Assembly: GCF_016808095.1 (NCBI RefSeq)
Contig: NC_068975.1
Span: 22,885,501-22,949,500 of the forward strand
Direction: 5' to 3'
Length of the DNA: 64,000 nt
Origin: Vigna angularis
Taxonomy: Eukaryota > Streptophyta > Magnoliopsida > Fabales > Fabaceae
Of this stretch, positions 54,977 to 64,000 are shown one piece after another. A program made the translations under genes and the position numbers. How positions within the stretch are numbered: the stretch's first letter is position 1; each line of letters opens with the position of its first letter. Below the pieces are notes generated by a model. It was not told the origin of the DNA, searched no databases, and was given only the letters and a program-made list of their open reading frames with translations.

Positions 54977-57900
54977 TTAGTGAAGGAAATCTTTCATTGG
55001 ATCATCATGATGTACTTTCTTCATTCTGTATGCCTCCATATCTTCTTCAGTAACCTCATCGTTCCATCTGACATTATACTTGCGTTTCCTCTCATCTTTC
55101 TCTTCCCTCTTCCTTAGATCTTCCTGTTAAACAACGTTTGTATATATAAATGTCAGAATAACTACATCTCAAAAGATTGAATGCTCCAGAAAAATACATT
55201 TTACACTACAAATGGACATCCATAATGTAAAGCCATATTTGTTACAAGAAATTATGTACAAAATTTAGTTTAAATCAAACGTGTCGTATCCTTGGTAATT
55301 AAGGTCGACAGACTTGTTGGCAAAAAAATATAATTAATTCCAGTCGGTACAATTAAGATGAAGAATGACACTAACAAATACCCAGTACCCACACACAATA
55401 GAATGAGATTTACCTTCTTGAGTGCATCAGCAAGCAATTTCTCATCTAGAACTAAACCATCTGGGACATCAGTACCCCACGTAGCAAGCTTTTTCTCATC
55501 CACAGGTGCAGGATCGTCTATAGGTTCATTAAAATGATAGTGATTAATAAAGACATGCTAAATACAATTAAACAAAATTGACAAACAAACAAAAAGTAAA
55601 AACAGAAATAGGAAAGGAACGAGATAGAGGTAGAGAAACAACATAGATGTGATGTTTGTCAGTGAACGAACCTGTAGCAGCCTCCTTACGGGCAATATTT
55701 GCTTTCATAAGATCACTTGCAGCTTCAGCAGCCTCAATACCAGCAGCACCAGTGCAATAGCTATTTCGTATTGTCTGCTTGCAGCACTTATAGCCCCACT
55801 GGTGATCCTTCCACCATGAGCCCCACACAGTTGTATGGTTGTTAATGTAAATATCTTCTTCATACTTGCTCCTGGGGACTGCTGCTTCCTGTTGGAAACA
55901 TCAGATATATAACAATTAAATCTAGTCTCAAGTAACCATAAAGCAGAAACATTAAGGTCAAAACTAAAAGTCATGGTAAAACCCAAAACGTTAACAGATC
56001 ATGAAAAAGTCCCACTACCAAGGATATTTAAGATTTATAAGCAAATTACAATGGTGCTCTGTACAGATTTAGAATACAATTCTCACCTGGCCTTTAATTA
56101 TTCTACCAGCACGATCATACTCAACTTGCATTTCGGTTTGGCCTAGCAGAAGTGCTCTTGGAGGCTTGTTCTCATCAGCAGCATTGCCATACTTCTCAAT
56201 AATTGTTTTCTTTGTTTGATGTTTCAGCTCCTCACTCCGGATAAGGAAACTCTTATGGACTAATTCAGCTTGTGATGGGGCCGCTTGCATGTGAACATCT
56301 TGTCCCTTTTCAAATGCTTCCCAAGCATGGATGTTCAACTCCTTAAATTCCAAAGCTTGCCCACTATTTCTATATTGGTTATCACCCTACAGTACAAAAG
56401 CAGGTTCAGTCTAAATACAAGATTACAGATAGCAGTAGAAACAAGTTAAAGTGTTAAAAATTTTCATTCAAGAGACAAGTTACCCCATAAAACTTTTCAT
56501 TTGGATCAGCATCTGGAAGTGGATCCTCTCGCATGGATCTGGTCTTGGGATCATAATGTGCTGAATTAACATCAAGATTAAGAAGATATTTTGCAGTATC
56601 CTCTCGAATACGTAAATTCCTGTGGGAAAAAAATATTTCAGCTCCAATTCATCTAAAATAAATAATGAAATAGATAACCTTAAATATAAGACAAATTAAA
56701 CTGGCCAGATGTATTTAAATGACGGTAACATAAAAATTACCTCACAGTTCCTGTGCTCCCACCACCTGTTGTACGCACACGCTTCTCAACCTTTGCAAAG
56801 TCCATTTGCTTGCTCTCATCAACCTTTGCTTCATCTACCCTTAGATCATCTTCATCTTCATCTTCATCTTCATCCTCATCACTTGCAGCATCCTCACCAT
56901 TTTGGTTGCTCTTCTCCAATTTCTTAAGCTGTTGTTCTTTCAGGTACTTCTTTCGTGCTTCATCTCTAGCTTCATACCTCTCAATGACTCGAGCATAAGT
57001 AGATGCGTCATAACCATTCCACCTGTCCCGTTTTCCATCATAGTCAAGCTCAAAAGTTTCTATCTTTTCATCAGGGGCAATGTGAGTGTTTGTCCATTTT
57101 GCTCCCACTTTTCGTGGTCTTTCCATACATGACTTCACATCATGTGTCATAGCTCCACAACTGTAACAAGAAGATTGGAGTGGTCCATAAATAAATTCAG
57201 AGACAAGCCTGGTTGTCAAATAGTTTACGGGATTTGAAAGATAATATTTAAAAAACATGTCTTAATAACAAAACATATCAAATAACATATTCACTTACTC
57301 ATAAGTAATGAAGTTATAAGGTAAAAACATAAATAACTAAGTCATCTGTTATGCTATATACAGTCCAACTTGCAGCCATTATCATGAAGTTTAAATAACA
57401 CTACAAAAACTAAATAAAGGATTCAGACTTCGAAAACCTAAAATACACATTGACTGATTATGAGTGTCTACCTAAACACATTACTTTCAGGAAAAAATTG
57501 ACAAGCAAGTAAACATCATATTTATTTATTGTCTTATAACCAATAACTAGTAAATGTTTAATCAAGAGTTTACAAGTTGTTTCTCAGACAAGAAGTATAC
57601 ATTAAACACAAACAAATGCTCAGATATTTGACAGATAAAGATCACTTACTTTTCGCATGCGCCTTTTCTATACTTGTCTGCCTGATGAATTTTAGCACCT
57701 CTGTCGTACCATGATTTGGTGTAATTGGGATCAGATTTCCATTTTCTTTGATGTTTCAAACTCTACAAGCATAACAATGGGACGAAAGAAAATGTTAATT
57801 TTTATACATCAAACGCCCCAAATTCCTACCGATCTCAATAACTCTAAAAAGTGGAAACACTTACAGGTCTCTCGGCATTAAGATACCAAGGCGCAGATGA

Positions 57901-58604
57901 CATATACTGGGGAATATGAGGGTTGATTTCCTTCCCATCCTCATCAAGTTCAGCTGGCGCAAGCCCCGCTTTTCGTGCCTCCTCCAACTCAATCTGTTTC
58001 CGATGGTCCTCCCTGGATTTAAATGCCACTGAAATCCATGCCAAAAAAGTTTAAAAAAGCATTGATGTATGAGGTAAAATGAGACAAACATGATCATGTT
58101 TAAAATTCAATTAAAATTAAAAAGTGAAAATTGACAAATGGTGCAAACAATCTCAAACCAATTAACCTAAGAGCTATGAAGCCACACTACTTCAATTTTT
58201 CTACACATATCCGAATCCAATTCTGATACTTGCCAACAATACTAAACTAGTCTGAAGAAAAAAAAAATGCCTCACGCTCTCTAAACCTTGCCAAAATTCC
58301 ATCTAGTTTCTATCATCTATTAATTCAAATCATGACGAGTAGCTATTAATAGATTTGAATTGTAATTTGATGGGGACCTGGACATGCACGAACGAAACAA
58401 CAGCCAATCCCGAAAGAAATAAAAATTACAAAAAACAAAGAGCACTGTCGAATAAAAAAAATTGAAGTCGCCCATAAAAATGAGCAGGTTTAGGAAAAAA
58501 TAAATAAGAGAAGGATTTAAAGGGTGGGGGCTGACAACAGAAACCCTAGAAAATGAAAATCTGAGAATTGGAAGGGAGAAAGCAGTACCTGAAGCGGTAG
58601 CCAT
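54977..58604 (-). CDS. SLU7: Pre-mRNA splicing factor SLU7, complete nine-exon gene
   Basis: Minus-strand exons 58589-58604, 57865-58028, 57650-57762, 56741-57160, 56484-56619, 56087-56386, 55672-55888, 55414-55517 and 54977-55123 join in frame to 538 residues, the usual plant SLU7 length. Exon 1 is only 16 nt (MATAS plus one base). The N-terminus is basic and mixed-charge ([20 protein letters not shown]). A CCHC zinc knuckle lies at 96-109 ([14 protein letters not shown]) and is interrupted by intron 3 between its first two cysteines. The motif '[20 protein letters not shown]' is conserved in the family. An acidic DED repeat is encoded by a GAT/GAA run near 56845-56880. The C-terminal half carries '[19 protein letters not shown]'. 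SLU7 acts in the nucleus at the second step of splicing, holding the 3' exon for correct 3' splice-site choice. The stop follows 'DDPMKDFLH'. The gene appears intact. Confidence 0.95.
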
Positions 58605-61227
58605 GGTGTGAAGTACGCAGAGACAAATTGAAGATCGAAGACAAAAACGAAGAAGAGGATCGAGATGGAATCGCAGTGATTTTGATTTTGCTACTTAAAT
58701 TTGCTATCCTCCTTCTATATTTTATATCTCCTATTTTTCGGAGCTTGCGATCCTTCTATCTTTTATGTTTAGCCGCCTTCGTTCCAAAGCACATTAAAAC
58801 ATATGTTCAAAAACAAATGGGCTTATCTACAAATCCCGTGATTACTTTTTACACTCCCGTTTGTTTTACACTTTCCCTATCTTTTTTATCCAAAACTAAT
58901 AAGACTTTTTATTAAATTATAATAAATAGTATATATTTTATTATATATATATATATATATCTATAATAAAAAAAATTCTCTCGAAATAGAAACAGATTCT
59001 ATAAAATAATTTTATTTTATCTAGTTCCACAATTGTTAGATCTTGTTTTATAACTTATCTTTTATTTTTATATTTTATTCAGACATATGTTGATTAAGAT
59101 AATTTCGGTCTATAATTATAATGTTAATAAATAAATTGAAAAAATAATAAATTTATAAATATTTTATTATATTAAAAAATAATTTAATATAAATTTTGAC
59201 TTGAACAATGTTAGTTAACAAATAACTTGAAAAATTATTTGTTAGTAGCATATAAAATTATATATATATATATATATATATTATGTTTTTTATTACTTTT
59301 TTTACCTTTATGATAAAATTCTTAAATATTTTCAAAAAAGTATAACAAGTTTTTTTAGAAAGATACTATTTGATACTGAAATTTTTTCAAGCAGAGAGAA
59401 ATGTTCATGATCTTAACTTTATCTTTTATCAATAAATAAATTACATAAAATTTATATTACAATCTTATTATTATGTTTTGATATTTATCGATATATAAAT
59501 ATAAATATATTAAATTATGCAATAAAACTATATTAAAAGAACTACTAACATATATTTATTACCTATTAACATATTTTTCAACATATAATATTATACTTAA
59601 ATATAATAAATGTTTTCGTTTAGATTTTTCATGTTAGTTTGAACTAGATAATTCAGTCGATAAAGTAAATAAAAGAAAACAAAAATCCAGTTTTTTATTT
59701 TGTATATATTGTTTTTTGTTAGATCGACCCACTTAAATTCAAAGTGGGTCCCACGTTTTATTGGGAAGTTCAACTTCTGACGTGGCCTTATCCAAACACT
59801 ATGACACCTCAGAACCACACATGTGCCAACTACCTTATTTTTCCATCTTCACCACATGTTTTTCCACCCATGCGTGGGGACTTATAATATTATATATATA
59901 AATTAATAAAAATAAGTTATAACTTTTGTTGTTATGTAAGAATTTTAAAGTTTATTTAGCTAGGCATTTAAGATAATGAAATTTAAATTTAATATATTTT
60001 ATAAAATGTCAATCAAATGAAGTGTTAGAGAATTTAAGTAGGACAAATAGATATAAAAATATTAATTAATACATAAAAAAAAATCAAAAAATTCATTATT
60101 TTAAAGTTTTAAATAAGAATTGATATGATTTTTTTTATATGTTTGAATCAAATTTTATTATTATTGAATTTCTCCTTCAAAAACCTTATCAGTAATATCT
60201 TAGAGTCCATAATTTATCTATGTAAATATAAAAAATCTTTGAAAGATTCATGGATATTTAATTGAAAAACTTTGTTCGGAAAAATAGAATATCAACTACT
60301 ATATTTTTAGGGTTTAGAATGAGATTCCTAATATATATATATATTCCAAAATACACTTTTTTGAAGAAAAGATTATTTGTTTGTAAAGTATTAAATTGAT
60401 ATTTCAAATGTGAAAGTAAAAATAATTGATTAGTACATCTTCCTTTCACATAATAAACTATTTTTTTTTATAGATTATAAAACACTATGAAATTATTGCC
60501 AAAAAAGGTAGAAAAGTCAACCACCCAGATAAAGGCAACAATCATATAGAAAAGAAGTGATGCTTTCTTTATCTTTAAAAATGGATAACAAAACTTATCA
60601 CTATTAATTCTAAATTGTTGGGGTAACAGATATGAAATATTTTTAAACACTTTATTACTGCCATCATTTATCCTTACTTTCCTGTATTCCTGTTATATTT
60701 ATCTCTCTTTGTAAATATAAGAGTTTAATGACAACAAATTTTACTTTTATAAAATTAAACATTATAATGTTAAAATTTTTAAATCAGCAAGATAAGGTTA
60801 ATTTAATATATAAATAAGTGGAAATTTTAATTTTGTAAGATTAAATTAAATTTAAAACACAGGACTCAAATAAATAAGTGGAAAATAATGAATTATTTTA
60901 TATAAACAAGGGATTCATTTATCCACATGAATACTTAGTTGGTCATTGATTAATATAATTTATCTGTTCATGGATGAAAAATAAGTATAAACCAGTTACC
61001 TATATTATGAAAAAATAAAATGACCGAGAATCAGAATCAGAATAAGGAAATACTTTTTTTCTGAGAGAATCAGTTGCTAACTACTTACTTGTTTTGATGC
61101 GACCTAAAAAGGAAATAGTAAACATATATGAAAAGAGAAAGTACAAACAAAGATGCAAATTGGTTCAGTTTCAGATTCATTCATTCATTGATGAAGTAAC
61201 ACGTGTAAAGGACAAGAAAGAGAGAGG
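58605..61227. other. Divergent intergenic region between SLU7 and F2KP
   Basis: AT-rich DNA between two head-to-head genes. It holds short AT runs (near 58944-58960 and 59260-59280) and a 9-bp-arm inverted repeat GACCCACTT/AAGTGGGTC (59726-59750) inside a locally GC-richer patch (59720-59880). Each end should contain the promoter of the adjacent gene. No further gene is seen. Confidence 0.5.
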
Positions 61228-61234
61228 TATAAAG
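61228..61234 (+). promoter_or_regulatory. Candidate TATA box of F2KP
   Basis: TATAAAG lies about 220 bp before the start codon, which would give a 5' leader of about 190 nt rich in CA and CT. Only position and sequence support it. Confidence 0.4.
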
Positions 61235-61449
61235 GGTCCAAGACCAACACACACAACATCCTTTCTCATTCCCACTTTCCAATTCCGAACCCCATTATCC
61301 ATATCACACCAAAATCAACACAGGACATACCCATCCCTTTTCTTCTACCTATCCATTAATCCATTCACATCCACACACACAATAATACCTTTCAAACACA
61401 CTTTTTTTTTTGCTTTTGCAGAATCATCAAAGGAGAATTCTCCAGAGAT

Positions 61450-61794
61450 ATGGGAACGGGGACATCGAAGGATGAGGAGGAAGGGGGAAAGGAAGAGAGT
61501 GACGGGCTCCACCAAGCGGGTGGCCAACTCTACGTCTCTCTAAAGATGGAGAATCGCAAGCTCACTGGGGACCTTGTTCCTCACGTTTTTGGCTCTCTTC
61601 CTCTCGTCGGCTCTTGGGATCCTTCCAAAGCTGTAAGTTTTGTCCCTTCCCTTATCTCATTTTCCCCCATTTTCTTCTGGGTATGTCTTCTTTTTCCTTG
61701 TTTCTCATTCCTTTTTGGTTTTCGTATTAGCTATTCATGGAGCGGGAATCGGTATCAATGTGGGAACTTAGTTTTGTTGTCCCTCCTAATCACG
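61450..61794 (+). CDS. F2KP: 6-phosphofructo-2-kinase/fructose-2,6-bisphosphatase, first two exons
   Basis: Exon 1 (61450-61632, 61 codons) starts MGTGTSKDEEEGGKEESDG and contains 'GGQLYVSLKMENRKLTGDLV' and 'PHVFGSLPLVGSWDPSKA'. Exon 2 (61731-61794) continues 'LFMERESVSMWELSFVVPPN' in frame. This is the N-terminal CBM20-like (starch-binding fold) domain that plant F2KP carries ahead of its kinase and phosphatase halves. MGxGxSK offers a myristoylation-like N-terminus (Gly2), not tested. The enzyme makes and degrades fructose-2,6-bisphosphate, which controls the split of photosynthate between sucrose and starch. Exon 2 ends at phase 1. No third exon is found before the window edge, so intron 2 exceeds 2.2 kb and the catalytic parts lie outside. 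Confidence 0.85.
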
Positions 61795-61974
61795 GTAATA
61801 CCTTTTGCTCTGTCTTTTGTTTCTGTCTCAGTTTCCCAGTTTAATCTTAGTTTAGTGGTCATTCAGTAAAATCAATTTTTAACTATAAACCAATCACAAA
61901 TTAGTGTGATTCTGTAGAAGTTGACAAAGAGCAATTTAGTGTGACTTCATGGGAAATCCCATGATTTCAAATTT

Positions 61975-62660
61975 TCTTAAAATATGCTTGGTAGAGCTTG
62001 AAGAATTCAGCTAGGTGGTTTTGGTAGGAGGAGGGGCCAAAACGATTTTCCAGTGATTTACTGAAAATGTAGAGGGAAGCCATATGTAGGAGTTGTTTAA
62101 GAGAAACCTGGTAAAGGGAAAGGAACTGTTCAACTTGAAATAAAGTGTGAAGAGGTTCCGAGCCACCAAAAGTCACTAGTTGCAGTTTTGGGGGGTGGAA
62201 TGAAGGAGGAAGGGTGAGTGTGTGAAGAGGGTTGAATGACACAAGGAGGAGTGAAAAGGATGCATGGGGGAGTGGTGAAACGGGGCAATGGTAGTATTAA
62301 CATTGTAGGAAGGAGGTGGAGGAGGTAGGGGTTGAGTAAGCATAAGGGGATATGGCATATAGTAAATGGGGTTGGTGGTGAGAGGTAAGGGTAGACCAAT
62401 GTTTGGGAGAGAACATAATGATAAAGTGTTTGTAGTGATGATGGTGAAGTGGGGGTCGTAGAATGGTAGTAGAGAAGGGGGAAACGTTGTTGGTGAGGGA
62501 GGTAATGGAAGCTTGGAGAATTTCGTGACGGTTGTCTAAGGTTGGTTAGAAGCAAGGAATGGTCACCTTTAGCCTCCAAACTAGCTTGTAAGGAAGTAAG
62601 CATCTCATGGATGGTTTTGAGAGGATCATCATGATCCTTGGATGAAGGTTTGGGAGGCAT
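61975..62660 (-). pseudogene. Decayed Ty3/gypsy gag remnant in F2KP intron 2
   Basis: The minus strand begins MPPKPSSKDHDDPLKTIHEM (at 62660), the style of a plant gypsy gag start. It passes a Pro/His/Ser-rich linker, then 'PPKLQLVTFGGSEPLHTLFQ' and 'VEQFLSLYQVSLKQ', and ends with 'LENRFGPSSYQNHLAEFFKL'. The last parts match the gypsy gag core (F-x-G-x-x-P-L-x-x-L-F-Q, then RF-P-S-Y). A frameshift separates the two halves and the central Trp-rich motif is deleted. No LTR or pol is seen at either side, so this is a fragment. It lies antisense to F2KP. Confidence 0.65.
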
Positions 62661-62875
62661 GCTGATAAAAATCAAAACACCAAAGTTGTTAGGCTGACTG
62701 CTACTATTATCTAAGAAGGTTTCGGGGAAAATAATAAAGAAAGTAGAAAGACAATTTTTTCAGTGCTCTAAAGTCTTACATATATTACTCGGTAGGATTG
62801 CAGTAAAATTGGCCAACAAATATAGCTCATTAAGGATGTTTCCTTTACTGGGTAGGATTTCAGTTAAAATGTTTG

Positions 62876-63036
62876 GCTCTTAGCAATGACTTTGTTTCGA
62901 TCACAATCTGGTATTAAGGTGTCTTAGCAATATTGGGAAATGAATTGATTTTGGTTATGAAAGTGTGTTGTGCTTGATTGTGTCAATAGTGAAATTAAAA
63001 GGGTGTTGGTTTTTGAATTAAGTGTGGGTTTGAGAG
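62876..63036 (+). repeat. Left copy of a diverged intronic duplication (F2KP intron 2)
   Basis: Runs from CTCTTAGCAATGACTTTGTT through GTATTAAGGTGTCTT, GTGTGTTGTGC.TGATTGTG and TGAAATT.AA.GGG to GTGGGTTTGAGAG. Colinear with 63828-64000 at a spacing of about 950 bp. Confidence 0.75.
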
Positions 63037-63827
63037 TTTAGCTTGGTTGTTCTACATATCAGGATAATGCTGTTTTCCTTTCCTTGCTTTGTTTGCTTTG
63101 ACTTACATGTGCAGTTCTAAGTTTTTTTATTTTATTTTTTTGCATTCAAAATAATTTGTCTCTTGTTTTATGAATATGTCTGTGTGCATGGATCTGGGAT
63201 GTAGGAAGGTGCTGGAAATTGCTGGGAGAAGGGAAAAGTTAGATAGTGAGGGACTAAAAAAATTAAGTGTCTTTAGGGTTTGTTTGAACAAACTTTTTCA
63301 TAAGCACTTTTAGGAGAGAAAAGTAAGAAAAAAATTGAAATTAACTTCTCCATAAATAAAAAATTAGCTTATGCATTTTTCTACAATCTCTGTCATGTCA
63401 TTTCTCTAAATTTTTATTTTAAATTTATGTAACTAATTTTAACTATGGAGAACTTTGTTTTACTTTTTTCTTATTTTTCTCTTGTATAAGTACTTGTGGA
63501 ACAACTAGTGCAAACATAGCTTTTAAAATATTAAAATAAAAATTGTGTAAGTGTATGCAATGAGATGCACCTCACCGGTTATTGGCAACTAGGAAGCAAC
63601 AAAGACTAATGCAAAAAAATGAATATAAAAGAACTATTTTAAAGTAAAAGATAAAAGGTAACCAAAAAAATCAGTATATTATATGGACTAAAATTTTAAA
63701 ATATAATTAACCCTTTGTCTCTTTCTTTTCCTTATCTCATTCACTTAACAAAAGTATGTTTAATAAAATAGTACATAATGTCTTAAGATTCAGAGGTTAT
63801 AGGGAAAAAAAAGGAAGCATAATGTGA

Positions 63828-64000
63828 CTCTTACCAATGGCTTTGTTGCCTTTACCATAAGAAGGAATCCAGTATTAAGGTGTCCTGGCTATTCTGTGGA
63901 ATGAAAGGAATTAGGTTATGGAAATGTGTTGTGCATGATTGTGACATTACTGAAATTGAAGGGATGTTTAGACTTTTGAATTCTATGTGGGTTTCAGAAA
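63828..64000 (+). repeat. Right copy of the F2KP intronic duplication, cut by the window end
   Basis: CTCTTACCAATGGCTTTGTT, GTATTAAGGTGTCCT, GTGTTGTGCATGATTGTG and TGTGGGTTTCAGAAA follow the same order as in the left copy. It may continue beyond the window. Confidence 0.75.

Larger units (their letters stand above)
61795..64000 (+). other. F2KP: F2KP intron 2, partial
   Basis: Starts with donor GTAATA and runs to the window end. It contains a reversed gypsy gag remnant (61975-62660) and two diverged copies of a 160-170 bp segment (62876-63036 and 63828-64000). The remainder is AT-rich and shows nothing else. Confidence 0.6.

Overview
This window is plant nuclear DNA, most likely from a dicot and probably a legume. 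The genes carry GT-AG introns, AT-rich intergenic DNA surrounds them, and the transposons are plant types (copia, Ogre/Tat-like and chromovirus-like gypsy, Mutator-like, CACTA). The legume call rests on the Ogre/Tat-like LTR and on repeats rich in TAATCGATTACA-like motifs. It is an inference; no species is claimed.

Layout. 1-1.3 kb holds a degenerate tandem repeat of about 180 bp. 1.3-15.3 kb is a three-level transposon nest: a decayed Ty1/copia element on the plus strand is interrupted at 4957 by the 3' part of a large Ogre/Tat-type gypsy element on the minus strand (3.26-kb LTR, polypurine tract, repeat-rich 3' region, integrase C-terminus). Its 3' region in turn received a 4.19-kb Mutator-like element (8405-12598) with identical 203-bp terminal inverted repeats and a perfect 10-bp target duplication. 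18.0-20.1 kb is a four-exon PP2C phosphatase of the MAPK-docking AP2C type. 21.8-28.1 kb is a second copia element whose gag was split by a 945-bp non-autonomous CACTA element. 28.1-32.9 kb is AT-rich and shows no gene. 33.0-34.4 kb is an intronless MAPKKK of the plant MAPKKK17/18 type. 35.2-52.6 kb is a complete 30-exon clathrin heavy chain gene (1717 residues) whose fifth intron carries a very young 5.2-kb chromovirus-like gypsy element with identical LTRs. 55.0-58.6 kb is the nine-exon splicing factor gene SLU7 on the minus strand. 61.45 kb to the window end holds the first two exons of the bifunctional 6-phosphofructo-2-kinase/fructose-2,6-bisphosphatase gene (F2KP), with a decayed gypsy gag remnant in its second intron.

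The host genes are unrelated housekeeping or signalling genes, except that two act at opposite ends of MAP kinase control: a phosphatase that docks on MAPKs and a kinase that starts a cascade lie about 13 kb apart. Clathrin and SLU7 converge. SLU7 and F2KP diverge across about 2.8 kb. I assembled exon joins by hand from splice sites, reading phase and family knowledge; all joins keep frame. No new defence-like or enzymatic system was recognised. The most unusual sequence structures are a nested palindrome across the polypurine tract/LTR junction of the Ogre-type element, and the composite Mutator-like element with a GRF plus CCHC zinc-finger gene and expanded internal repeats.
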